A stretch of 64,000 bases of DNA from Ficedula albicollis. Its lineage: Eukaryota; Chordata; Aves; Passeriformes; Muscicapidae. Numbering within the stretch: the stretch's first letter is position 1; each line of letters opens with the position of its first letter. The stretch is taken from NCBI RefSeq assembly GCF_000247815.1, contig NC_021673.1, positions 113,067,479 through 113,131,478 of the forward strand. The letters are read 5' to 3'. Shown piece by piece: positions 1 through 14,000 of this stretch. The notes beneath the pieces were generated by a model. It worked only from the letters and a program-made list of their open reading frames with translations. It was not told where the DNA came from and made no database searches. A program made the translations under genes and the position numbers.

Positions 1-1126
1 GCCTCAGAGCTAACACTGGCATACACCTAAATTTGTAAATGAAAAAGAAGGTTTTGCTTCTCTGCTTCGAGACTGCAACAGAATTGTTCTTAAATACAAT
101 CTGGTTTGTGGGGTTTCTTAAATGTGTCACAAAATTAAGTATTTCCCACCTATAATTTTACCACTGGATCATTTAGGCAATCAGGACATATTTCCAGCAC
201 CTCTCACACTTATTTTTTTCCCTCTCTGTAGTTCCTCTCGGTTCACAGACTTTACTCAAAGTTTACAAATAGGAGTAAATATCAACAGAATAAGTGTTCA
301 TGAACTTTGAATCAAATTATTTTGTAAGTAATGACACTTTTCAGAAGATAGGATTTTTTAATATGCAAAATGATAAAGAGTGTGATTTCATTCTATAAGC
401 CAAAGAAATTTATATAGAAAAACTAAAACAGCCTGTACTTGTAAAATCGTAATATAATTTCATCTTCTTAAGCAAATGCTTTGCATTTTATGACTGTAGT
501 GCAAATGAAGTACTTGCTGAAGGGATAAAGCTACCCCATTGTGAGACATGGACAACTCTATTTCTACAACATTATTTCTACACTGAAATCATAAATGCAA
601 GATGAGGTCAGATGTCTCACTAGGATGTTCTTTTCTCTAGATCTTTATGATTAGTTTATCAGATTGGGAGTGGTGGAGAGGCCTAGAAAAGATGAAAGTG
701 TTCTTTCAAATGTTTGTTGCTTATACAGCTTCAAAAAACTGAATTTCATAACTTTTCTAAACAGGAAGCAGAATTGGACTGAGAAATCTCCAGAGGTGCC
801 TTCCAAATTCACCTATTCCGTGATTCTTTCTGTAAGTTACATTGACTACTTTGTGGCAGTACAGTCTTTGGTGAGTGAGAGCAAAAATAAAAGATTATAC
901 TATACTTCTGTCTGATGGACATTCTTATTCAAAAAGAGGATATATAGAAAATAGCAATGACTTTGAAATCATAGTATTTCCAGCAATAAGCTCTTAACAC
1001 TGTCCTGCAAGAGGAAAGGCACAAATACTCTCTCCCAATCCTGACATGAGCCAACAGCCACAGGCATAATGGAAAAGAGAGGCAGCATCTTACCCCAACT
1101 TACCCTCCCACCATCCAGCTCCATTG
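1..1126. other. Window start, NOL4 intron, nothing recognised
   Basis: AT-rich sequence with only chance open frames. It should lie in the long intron after the fourth exon of NOL4. Confidence 0.5.
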
Positions 1127-1380
1127 TCACAGAATCCTGGAATCAATTAGGTTGAAAAAGATCTCTAAATCATTGAGTCCAACCTTTGACCAATCAACAT
1201 CTTGTCAAGCAGGCCGTGGTACAAAGTGTCACAATCCAGTCATTTCTTGGACACCTCTAGAGCCAGTGACTCCACCACCTCCCTGGAGAGTCCATTCCAA
1301 CATTAAAAAACCTTTTCCATGAAGAAATTCTTCATGATGTCTGGGTGTTCCAGTGCTCAAGCTTGTAGACACTGACCCTT
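1127..1380 (-). mobile_element. CR1 LINE 3' fragment
   Basis: The sequence begins TCACAGAATCCTGGAATC and runs through phrases typical of the complement of a CR1 3' end, such as CATTGAGTCCAACCTTTGACC and GACTCCACCACCTCCCTGG. It ends near the CTGACCCTTT stretch. The element therefore points to the minus strand and is 5'-truncated, as most CR1 copies are. Confidence 0.85.
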
Positions 1381-1412
1381 TAGTGAACCACACACAGATG
1401 TACCCTACACCA

Positions 1413-1486
1413 GCCACAAGCTCAGACAATCTTTCACACAGTAAAACTTGCCACAAGCTCAGACAATCTTTCACACAGTAAAACTT
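1413..1486. repeat. 37-bp unit, two identical tandem copies
   Basis: The unit beginning GCCACAAGCTCAGACAATCT occurs at 1413-1449 and again at 1450-1486 with no mismatch seen. It lies just beyond a CR1 fragment. Confidence 0.95.
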
Positions 1487-2938
1487 TGACTCCTAACAAG
1501 TTTGAGCTCATGCCACTTCATCAGTCCACAGTACATTGTGCTACTATGCTCCTGCAGAGAAGCCCTGTTCTTCAGGACAGTTTTGTATCAATGTGACCAG
1601 TGAAGATCTCTGATTTTTTTTCATCTGCAGTTCCCTGGATACCAGCTACAGCATTGCAAGATTCACATCTGCTATCTTCCATTTCAATACAAGATGCTTT
1701 GAAGGTCAGATAATTTTTTGCTAAAAATGTAAAATCTAAGTGCGAGCATTAAACTCTACATTCCCAGTTAGGGAATTCAAGACATGTGTACTTAAAATAT
1801 TTAAATTAAATACAATCTGGGTACAATCACAAAAAGGTTGCATTTAGCACCACACAAATTTGGACAAATGAAAATGTTCAACCTATTCATACTCTGAGAT
1901 AACAGAGCTCATTTACAAATGCATGTTTTGCAAGCTCAGTGTTCTTGCTGTTACAGAGTGTTGAAGTATACTCTCTGAATTTATAGCACGAAACATGGCA
2001 GAGTTCAAGGAGTGTCTGGGTGACACTCTTAGTGATATGATTTAGGTTTAGACAGTTCTGTGAGTTCTGACAGTTCAAGGAGTTGGACTTGATGATCCTT
2101 ATGTGTCTCTTTAAACTTCAGATATTCTATTATTCTCAGATTCTTATATTCACATTCAAAATTAAAGAAGCTAATTGATTTCTGTTATTATCATGAATTT
2201 TGCTCTACAAGCTCATGTCTTTGTGCATAAGCTATCCAAATGGGCAAAGTATCATGCAGTAGTTTTCAGACAAAAAAATAGGACATCTAGAGTATTTATT
2301 ACTTTATTCTTTCATTATTAAGTCACTTCAGTCAAAAAGCAGCAACTCTATGACACACTCTGCAGTCTGACTTTTCCAGGTGATTTTAAAAATCCAGGAA
2401 ACCTAAGTTTTTATTGTTTGAGCATTAAAGAAATTCAAATATTACCTTTAGTTAAGAAAGGAAAATCTAGATTAGCTTTATTGAGGCAACTTCTGCTTCA
2501 TTACTCATATTTATGACATTATGGGAAATTATCAATATGATAAATGCTTTTTGTACTGCTCATGGTTACAAATGAAATTAATTTTAGAAGCTGCATCAAA
2601 TTTCCTTCTTATTACTCTGTATCATGTCACTACAGTACTATGGATGACCCTCTGTGCATTTCTGTGTTTGAATGTGTTTAGGTCTGTCTTCAATGTAAAA
2701 AGAAGTCTGGTTTTCAATTATTTAATACTTGGTCTTTTTAGACATGTACAGCTTCTTTTCCAATATATATCAATTTAACTTACTTTTGAGGAAAAAGACG
2801 CTGACATTAAGGAAGTTGGAAATGTATGCAACAACACATAGTAAGGTGACTGAAAACAAACCATTTGGAAAGACCAAAAATGCCCCTTTCCCAGCCATGC
2901 CAGGCAGGAAGTTCTATTTAAAGCTCTCTGAACGGGTT
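1487..2938. other. NOL4 intron, mostly unannotated
   Basis: AT-rich intron without recognisable coding exons on either strand. The only element seen is a short CR1 tail at about 2078-2138. Confidence 0.6.
2078..2138 (+). mobile_element. CR1 LINE 3' terminus, very short
   Basis: GGAGTTGGACTTGATGATCC followed by a decayed TCTCTTTAAACTTCAGATATTC and an ATTCT tail resembles the last 60 bases of a CR1 on the plus strand. Confidence 0.6.
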
Positions 2939-3220
2939 TCACAGAATCACAGAATAGTCTAGCTTGGGAGGGACCTTAAAAATCCTCTAATTCTAACCCC
3001 TCTGCCATGAGCAGGGATGCCTTCCACTAGACCAGATAGCTGAAGTCAGGTCTCCAACCTGAGGCCCTGAACATTTCCAGGGATGGGACATCTCCAACAT
3101 CTCTGGACAACCTGTTCCAGTGCCTCACCACCCTGACAAGAAAGAATTTCTTCCTACTATCTAATCTAAATGTACTCTTTTTCAACTGAAAGCCATTTCC
3201 CCTTGTTCTGTCACTACATT
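2939..3220 (-). mobile_element. CR1 LINE 3' fragment
   Basis: Starts TCACAGAATCACAGAATAGT and continues with AGCTTGGGAGGGACCTTAAA, GAGCAGGGATGCCTTCCACT and CCAGGGATGGGACATCTCCA. These are all hallmarks of the complement of an avian CR1 3' region. It is 5'-truncated and on the minus strand. Confidence 0.93.
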
Positions 3221-4900
<1,680 letters not shown>

Positions 4901-7420
4901 AATTTTTGTTCACATTTCCGGCCACCAAATCCCTAAAAGGTCATGGGTAGACAGAGAATCACTTTCCAGAGCCAGTGCCCTGGGGTACTGATTCCTCATG
5001 AGAAGGCTGGATGTGTGCTTCTGGTTTGCTGTTGCAGAGCTGGTACACTGGTTTGACATTGCCAGCAGGCACATCTTGCAGGGCTGCCTGCAACACCTGC
5101 GTCTCCACTGAGCTCTGCCTCCAGGGCAAGAACGAGTGTGTCACTGCACAAAGAGGGGGATGAGGGTGGGCACAAGCAGCTCCAGCTGCAGCACGCAGCA
5201 GCCCCTGAGGAACACGCCTAAGCATCCAGTGCCTGTTTGGAGGAGGCAGGCACTTGCTGTTCAGGCACTGACTCCTCACAGTTTACTTATTCTTTTAATG
5301 AACATCATCAAACTGAGACAGGTTTTTGGTTTTGTTTTGTTTTGTTTTGTTTTAAGAGAGATTGCTCTTGCCATCTGAGAAATGTTAAGGAAAAGAAAGT
5401 CTGCATATCAGTGGTTTACAAGAGGGGAAATAAATAGAGGAAAAAAGGGACAGAAGTGAAGAGCCTATACTTTGTCCTCAAGCAGTTTTCCTTTTGGTTG
5501 ATTAGCTTGGGGATTTTTTTAGAATTTCTGCTGAACATGTATGTACGTATGCCTGAATTAGCACTTACATGCTTCTGCTTCAGTCAGGTCACCATTATGG
5601 CAGGCATTGTACCCATAAATGTAGACACCCATAAAACCCCTGTCCTAAAAGCTTACTGCTGAATCAAGCAGGACAAGAGAGAAAATACATGGATTTAAAG
5701 CAATATCATCCCTTCCATTCTCCAGACAAGAACCAAAACCAAAAAAATCAAGAGACCCGACCAGGGCAAAGATTACTAGGAAAGAAATGCAAACCCTTCG
5801 AATCCCTGAATCTGCATCTCCCCTTCTTCATATGACCAGAGCAGGGATTGCACACTGGTCACTTATAATGCTATCTTTGCTGTTAAGCTATTTTTTTTCC
5901 TACCACACCAAAAAGGGTACATTTTCAGAGGTACATTTTTTTCTCTGTGCAACTACTGGTGCATCTAATAACATGGTCTCAATTTTAAAATTTTTAAAAT
6001 ATATATAGTTGCAAATTGTAGGCAGTTAGAGACTCTAAAAAGCCTCAGGGTGGTTGAACTGAGCACATTAGCAGAAAATAATCAGATGCTTTTCAGTAAA
6101 GAATTCCACTTCACTGATGGCAAAAAGTGTATTAAGCAACAGGGAGAGGTGAAACAAAGATTTAAGTTGCACTCAGTCTTTATATTGGTTCATGAGGATA
6201 ATTAGGACTGTGTAGACCAAAAATCAAACAGCAGGCTCACAATACAGTTTGCAACTGAACACTGCCTTTTCTTCCTGTTTTGCTACAGTCTCTCTGATGC
6301 TGTGCTAGATGAAGGGAATCCCCTCACTTACTTTATCTGCAAGACTTTGTTTTCTTGATACTATGCACTGTACTCCATCAAGAATTTGATATCTAGATGT
6401 GATGTCTGGAAATGTAAAAACAAGCACAAATAATCACAGTGGGTCAAGCAACGATTCATCTAGCCAAATATCCCAATTTTAAGCAGATGTTGGGCAAAAG
6501 ACCATAAAAATAGCAAAATACGATGATTTTTCTCCTACTACATCCTTGCAGTTTTCAGCAATCAATGCTATATCATCTTCTCTGAGGGAAGTTTTTTAAA
6601 AATATATTGAATAGCCATCAGTTGATCTATGCTTTAGGACTATGTTCACTTCAAATTTTTTTGCTTCTGCTATATTCTGTGACATTAATACTTCAACTTA
6701 AAGATTGCCTGCATGCAAAAATGTCTTTTGATCTCACTGCCTGATCATTTTATTGTGACACAATGCTTACAGTATTAGAAACAGTATAGAATAATACCAT
6801 GTTTGCCACTACACACCACTTACAACTGTACAAACCTCTGTCATACCACTCCCTCAGGCATACTTTTCTCTAAAATGAAATGTCCAAGAGTTTATTTAAT
6901 GTCTCTTAATTTCACAGTTCTTTCTATTATACACATTCTTCATAGTGTCTTCTCTAGGCCTAGAGCATTTTGTGGTAGCATTTGTTTTATAACATCAGTT
7001 TTCAAGGTGTGATAATGCAGTTTTGTTCAAGGAAGCACACAGAATGTAACATGATAACGAATTCATATTCTGTATGCAAATTTTTTGCAATGTTTAAACA
7101 GAGTTTTAAGAAGCAGAAAATATTTTTAGCTAACATTTCTCCTTAAGCGTACAAATATGAGAGCAATTTGTGTATAAAAGATTTACAAGCTGTTGATTGA
7201 GAAGTCCAAATCTGCTACTCTTCCATACAAAGCTATCAAACTCTTCTGTAGAAGAACATCCAAGCTGTTTGTAAAGCTCACATCGGTGGCTCTGATGAAC
7301 TGGACTCACACTACAGGCTGTCAGAATACACAGATACACATTTCCAGCTAAGAAGTCCCACACAGGAATACAGCAAAATGCTTTAAACTCTTCCCTCCTC
7401 TGTTTAGCACACACCTCTAA
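4901..7420. other. Intron stretch with a short (GTTTT)n tract
   Basis: Only a short (GTTTT)n tract (about 5328-5353) stands out. A somewhat GC-richer patch lies at about 4960-5280 without splice sites or a convincing open frame. No other feature was recognised. Confidence 0.5.
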
Positions 7421-7512
7421 AAAATATCAAAGAACACATCACAGATGACCTCAGCTCTTATATGGTAAAATATCAAAGAACACATCACAGATGACCTCGG
7501 CTCTTGTATGGC
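7421..7512. repeat. 46-bp unit, two tandem copies
   Basis: The unit starting AAAATATCAAAGAACACATC occurs at 7421-7466 and 7467-7512. The copies differ at several bases (CAGCTCTTATATGG versus CGGCTCTTGTATGG), so the duplication is not brand new. Confidence 0.93.
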
Positions 7513-8617
7513 AAATAAAGATAACATAAGTCCTTAAGAAAGCTTATTCCTAAACAATATGGAGTGTACACAAAACTGAAGTTACATGTGCAAACAGGCA
7601 GGAAGCCAAAACTGTTCAGTCAGTAAATGATAATATACCAAAAAGAGGATGCATCCTAACTGTGTCTTCACATTATCGATTCTACAGTTAAGGCTTTAAC
7701 ATTTCACAGTATGAAAATATATTGGCAGTCATGCACTGGTTACTATTCTAGAAGATCCCCAGGAGATGGTATTTATTTATGTAGAAAACTATTTCTGAGG
7801 ATAGCCTCCTGGGAGATTCAGTGCATCTCTTCCTGAGCTTCCCGAGGGGACAGCAGTCAGACAACCTCACTTCAGCATCCTGCAGTACAACACAAACAAC
7901 ATCATGCAGGACATTCACTCAGCACAAGCAGCCAGCCACTGTCAGTGTCTCATTAGGCTGTCACAGCAAGTAAAGGCTTCACACAGGGGTATTAGTATTC
8001 CAGTCACTGAATCTATGGTGTATAGAAAAGTCATCTTCTCCCTTCACATATTTATGTGTATATTACTCTATACCAGAGGGAAACCCTTTCCAAAGCTTTC
8101 TTTCACCCAACTTGCAGCACACAAACACAGGTCCCATCTCTAAACCACGGCCTGAGGCTATTTAATTTATAGACCCTCTAGCCTTAAGTGAAATACACAG
8201 TATGTCAATTCAGTCAATAAAGCCAGCACCAATTATGGCTTCTTCCAGCATAGTATCCATATCCAGTTCACTGTATCTCTGGTATTTAATAAATGCATTT
8301 AATATGAACACAGCATCTAATTTAAGTTGCCAAAGTTTCTGATTTCACAGATTAAGTGAAAAGAACTTCAGAAACCTGAATTACTTGTCCATAAGTTTCA
8401 CTTTCATGATATCAAGTGCCCCAAATTAGAAGCCCAAGGTTGTCAAAACTACTAGAGAAATAATTTATGCATAGGTATAAAGAAATTCCCAAATCTGCAT
8501 TGTTTAGCAAAATTAATTTTCTGCATTTCATTTAAGTGTTTCATTGGGTCTTGCTTGAATGAGCATTTCTGCTTATGGCTTTCCTAAAAATCAACCACAT
8601 TTTCTGGAGAATTGAAA
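7513..8617. other. Intron stretch, nothing recognised
   Basis: No exon, RNA gene or repeat family was recognised on either strand. Confidence 0.45.
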
Positions 8618-8690
8618 TTAAAAAATGAAAAAAACAAAAAAAAAATCAAACAAAAAAACATACAAATAAATAAACCAACCAAACAAAAGC
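8618..8690 (+). repeat. A-rich simple repeat
   Basis: A-rich sequence with AAAAAC, AAAT and AACC-type units lies directly before the long CR1 relic at about 8700. Confidence 0.7.
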
Positions 8691-8699
8691 TCTTCTTGT

Positions 8700-11032
8700 T
8701 AATTTAGTCAAGCTTATTGGCAACAAACAAGAGGAGCTGGAAGCCATTGTGCAGGAGGAACAACTGGAGCTTGATGCTGGTGGTGATAAGGCTGAGTGGT
8801 TTTAGGTAAGAATGAGGGCAAGGCCAGCCAGGCAGGTATGATAGTAGGAGTCTGTTATAGACCACCCAAACAGGGTGAAGAGGCAGATGAAATATTCTAA
8901 GGGCATATGGGAGACGTTTCACTATCACTGTGTGTTGTTCTCCTCAGGGCCTTCAACATACCAGATGTCTGCTGGAAATACAACACAGCAGGGAGGAGAC
9001 AGTCTAGGAGGTTCCTGCAAAATGTAGAAGAAAACTCCCTGACAGAGCTGGTGATTGAGCCAGCTGGGGAAATGCCCGGCTGGACCTGTTGTTTGTGAAC
9101 AGAGAAGGACTGGTGGGTGCTGTGATGGCTGGAGGCTGTCTTGGGCACAACAATCATGAAATTATAGTTTTAGTTCTTGGAGAATAAGGAGTGGTGCTAG
9201 CAGGACTAACACGTTGAAATCCAGAGGGCAGACTTTGCCTGTTCAGGATTGACAGCATCCCTTGGGAGGCAGTCCTGAAGGGTAAAGGAGTCCAGGAAGG
9301 CTGGACATTCTTCAAGAGAGAAATCTTAAAGGCACAGGAGCAGGCCATCCTCGTGCCACAAAATGAGCTCAGGGGGAAGAAGACCTGTCTGACTGCACAG
9401 AGATCTTTAGCTAAAACTCAGGGAAAAAATGAGAGTTTATGACCTTTGGAAGAATGGGCAGGCAACTCAGGAAGGCTACAAGTATGTCATGAGGCTATAG
9501 GAGAAAATTAGAAGGGTCAAAGACAAACCACTGAGATGCACACGTGGAGCCAGATCAAATCTGCCCAAAGGTACTAGGGAGGCAGCAGAAGTGCTAAACA
9601 AGCTGCTCTCCATCATTTACCAGCAGTCCTGGCTAATCACAGAGGTTCCAGGTAACTGGGGGTTGGCCAGTGTGGCACCCATCTACAAGAAGGGCCAGAA
9701 GGAGGATCTGGGAAACTACTGACCTGTCAATCTGACCTCAGAGCCAGGGAAGATCATGGAGCAGAAAATGACACAGAACATACAGGGGATTAGGCCCAGT
9801 CAGCATGGATTAAGGAAGGGAAGGTGCTGTTTGACTGACAAAATATCTTTCTATGATAATATGGCGTGCTTACAGGATGAGGAAAAAGCTGTAGATGTTG
9901 TTTACCTGGACTTCAGTAAACCTTTCAGTACTGGCTCCCACAGCACTCTTGCAGAAATCTGTCTGCTCATGGCTTGGATGGGTACACAGCTCACAGAGTA
10001 AAAAATTGGCTTCTTGGCTAGAGAGTGGTGATAAGGGAGATACATCCATGGGGCAACCAGTCACCAGTGATGTTCCCAAGGGCTCAGTACTGGGGCCAGT
10101 CCTGTTTAATATCTTTATTTGGACAAGGGACTCAAGTGCCCTGCCAGCATGTTCACAGATGACACCAAGCTGGGTGGCAGTGTTGATGTGCTGGAGGGCA
10201 GGGAAGCTCTGCAGAGGGATCTGGACAGGCTGGATCAATGGACCAGTGGTGTGAGGTTCAACAGGGCCAGGTGCTGGGTCCTGCACTTTGGTCACAACAA
10301 CCCCAGGCAGCACCACAGGCTGGGGGAAGAGTGGCTGGAAAGTGACCCAATGGAAAAGGACCTGGGAATGGTCGTCAACAGCTGGCTGGACATGAGCCAG
10401 CTGTGCCCAGGTGGCCAAGAAGGCCAGTGACATCCTAGTCTGTATCAGCAATAGTGTGGCCAGCAGGACCAGGAGAGTGATCATGCCTCTGTACTCAGCA
10501 CTAAAGAGGTCTCACCTCAAGTGCTGAGTTCTGTTTTGGGCATCTTGCTCCCAGAAAAACATTGAGGTGCTGGCACTGAGTCCAGAGAAGGGCAGTGAGG
10601 CTGGTGCAGGGTCTGGAAGGGGCAGTGGGGCTGGTGCAGGGTCTGGAAGACAAGTCCTGTGAGGAGTGGCTGATGGAGCTGGGGTGGTTTAGCCTGGAGA
10701 AAAGGAGGCTTATCACTCTCTACAACTACATGAAAGGAAGTTATAGCCATGTGGCGGTCAGTCTTTTCTTCCAGGTAACAAATGGCAGAACAAGAGGAAA
10801 TGGCCTCAGTTTGTGTGAAGGGAGTTACAGAGAAACAATTTCTTCACAGAAAGGGTTGTCAAGCATTCAAACAGGCTGCCCAGGGAAATGGTTGAGTCAC
10901 CAGCCATGGAGGTATTTAAAAGGAATACAGATGTGGCACTTAGGGACATGGTTTAGTGGTGGACTTGTCAGTGCTGGATTCGTGTTAGACTCAATGATCT
11001 TTTCCAACAATTTCTATGATTTTATATCAGCT
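8700..11032 (+). mobile_element. CR1 LINE, long ORF2 relic with 3' end
   Basis: About 2.3 kb of a plus-strand CR1, with internal losses. Reverse-transcriptase landmarks occur in order: the NYRPVSLTS-like block near 9712-9740, the VDVVYLDFSK block near 9892-9930, the SVLGPVLFNIF block near 10084-10119, and the DDTKLGG block near 10158-10180. It ends in a CR1 3' terminus (ACTCAATGATCTTTTCCAAC then an ATTTCTATGATT tail). It is dead. A TGA at 9720-9722 replaces the Arg codon of the NYRPV block, the catalytic FADD/YADD motif reads FTDD, and the frame shifts repeatedly. Autonomous CR1 uses this enzyme for target-primed retrotransposition. Confidence 0.93.
10590..10649. repeat. 30-bp tandem duplication inside the CR1
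   Basis: GGGCAGTGAGGCTGGTGCAG and its continuation occur at 10590-10619 and, with one change, at 10620-10649. The duplication lies within the CR1 relic and must post-date it. Confidence 0.9.
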
Positions 11033-14000
11033 TGAGAAAGGGTTGGGTTTCTTGCAGCGAACAATATTCCTCTCATTTACTTCTAATGCCTTTGTTTCTG
11101 GCAGAGGTCCCAGCCTGAGATAGTAGTGAGCATAGCGAGTGCTAACGAACTGCCATTTGACTCCTTATACTTTTCTTGCAGGAAAGGAAGCCAGAGGATA
11201 GAAATTTGTCCCATGCTACCCAGGAGAAAAAGGATAATAAGGTACGTTTTCTTAGTCCAAATATTCTTTTTTCCCCCCCAAACCCATTACTTGCAGAAAC
11301 AAAAATGAAACTGTGAAGGTGTTCACAGTACTGCTGACATAGACAACAGGGAATAAAGCTTTGAAGAGATGAATCACCAGCTCTGGTGAAAGAATAACTA
11401 GGAATTCAAACATCTGGAGAAAATGCCACGCTGGCTCCACCCTTTCTGCCATATAAATCCATTTAAACACTATATTTTAGAGCTAGGAAGAAAAATGTTC
11501 CCATTAGTTTTGCTACATTGAGACCCTGCAAGTAATGCCCCATTAGCCTCACATAGCTTACATCTGCTTTTACTTAAATATGAAAAACATAATAGCCCAG
11601 GCTCATGATGTATCTTGTATCTTTTCTGTCCCTCACACTAATCATTTTAAAGCATTCATTCCTCTTGAGTATGGGATGTTCAGGAGAAAAGCCAGACAGT
11701 CACAGTATTTTGCCTGTTGCCCAACACTTTAGGAATAACTTAGGGTTGTACAGAAGCTACAGTGTTCACAAAGTCTGCAAATGGACCTAGCACCAGAAGA
11801 GTTTCTGGGGAATGTTAGGAGAGAGATGATGATGATGATAACTCTAATAACAGTAGCAACAGTAACAACAATTATTTGTAGTTTTCAACTTTATGAAAAC
11901 AGATAAAATAATTTTTCATCCAGGGGCCATGAGGTGGTGAATGGATGCTAATGAACAGGACAGACAAATGGCTGGAGAATGCAGTCTTTTCCTCACTTTT
12001 CCCAGCTACTCTGGCTATATCTGTATTGCTTTAATTGTTTTGCACTGAAAAAGTGCAAAGACTTCTTTGGAGTCCTGAAAGCAACTTCACACTACCCTTG
12101 CCCTGAATCCCCAGAAAGGGCAGAGCAGCTCCAGCACCTGCTCTCTCTGGGGAATCCCTTTTGGGATGCTGGCTCCACACTCCTACAGAGAGACACCTCC
12201 TAGCATTGTCTTGAATTAATCTGTTCTTTTGCCTTCCTTGCAAAGGACTTACTGATTCTCCAACAGTCCAATTAAGAAGGCAAAGATATCCTTAAAAGAA
12301 CTAATTTCACTGGTCTTTCTTAAGGAAAGCATTGCCCTCTTCATGTGGCATTTTCTCTTTAAACTGAAGATGGAGAGAAATTAAATATTTCCACAAAGGG
12401 CAATAAGTGATAACTATCTTGAGCATGACTTATGCACACAGTGGACATTTGCACACAGGTTTATGGAAGCCTTTAGTTAATAATTTAGTTCTGAGTTCTT
12501 CTTCTATCACACTAACAATTTCCTCTCCTATCAAAGAGGTGTACTCATACAAAGCACTCTGACCAGTAAGAGGCAGGTCTGAATACCTTCATGAATATTA
12601 AGGACAGATGCATCCATCAGATTTTTTCCTATTATAATAAATAGTCTGAAAAAAGAGACAGACTTTGTAGCTTAGCTACCAGCCATAAGTTACTGACTTC
12701 ACATACAGAACTAACTGAAGTCACTAAACTGTGACTACCCTCATCCTTCAGTGAGTGAGGAAAACTATGCCCAAAGTAAGAGACAGTGCTAGGCTGAGAA
12801 CTGGGGGAGTACAGCAGTCACAGTATAGTCAGAACACAGACAATATTTCACTACAAAACCCAATACTCACACAACATAAAATAAATATTTCCACTAAGAT
12901 CTGTCCTAGTTCAACAAAGCACCTAATACAGTTAAGTACACACCAGGAAAGTTTTACAAATGTTCTGAATCAGACCTTGTTTGTATCCTTTGTAGCTGCT
13001 TTTGTGACACTGCCTGTGATACTACCTTCTTTCAAAAAAAGCAAAAAACCAAAGTATCTTCACTTGTGAGACATCAAACAGGAGGCATCGTTAGATGAGA
13101 TCTGAGAAGTCTGGCACTTCTTCTAAGACTCACAGGCTACTGTTCCATGACTTGGTAGGCCATGACAAAAAGCATGTAAAAACATTTTGCTGAGTAGGAA
13201 CAGACAGTCATGTTCAACTCTAACCACTAGCTAGGTCTCAAAGGGGTCTTCTCATGCCCCACCATAAATCCATACCAACTCTAGATAAGGAGCTCATGAA
13301 TCACAGGGAACTGCAATTTACCCTTTTTTGTTTGTTTTGACTGAAGTATTTGTCACCTGATGGGGAAGTCAGTGGGAAAAAAGTCATTAATGTTAGTTTT
13401 TATCCCTTTTGTCCCACTGAGAACATTCCTGTTCTTGTGATGAATAACTAGGCCTAATGGAAATGCAGTAAAATTGAGTTCTGACTTGCTGTTAGAAATT
13501 TACAAGGTATCATACTAAGGTCACTTAAAAGAAAGTTTGAAGATTGATTTATTTTCCAAGAAATAAAAATAATCCTGAAAGGCATATAGAATTCAATAAT
13601 GCCATAAGAAGCCACTAATTGTAGGACAATTTCATTAAAACACTGTTTGCCTCAAGGTTAACCACTAAGAAATATATTCTATCTAGTGAATTGCATTTTA
13701 ATATACTTACTTGTGTGAATATAGTTGCCAATCTTCTAAGTCACTTTTTAGTTGTGAGTTTTACATTGCAACCCTTCCCTACTTCAGTTAAATATGACTT
13801 AATTAAAAACAACTCTAAGGGGTTAAAAATTCAGATCATTTAAATGATACATTTCACAAAGGAAACTCTGTTTAATAAGAAGCATTTTCTTTTGGATGAA
13901 ACATTTTTAATACTTGCAGAAATAATTGATGTTGGTGGAATTTTGATATCAGTAGACCTCTAGTGGCTATTACAGTAATTGATGGTTACATTATGTTTTT

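Noticed and set aside
7421..7512. CRISPR-like or other spaced direct repeats
   Set aside because: The repeats here and elsewhere are two-copy head-to-tail duplications without spacers, in a vertebrate genome.
9756..10484. Several open frames on both strands
   Set aside because: Plus-strand frames are pieces of the dead CR1 reverse transcriptase and the minus-strand frame is its shadow.
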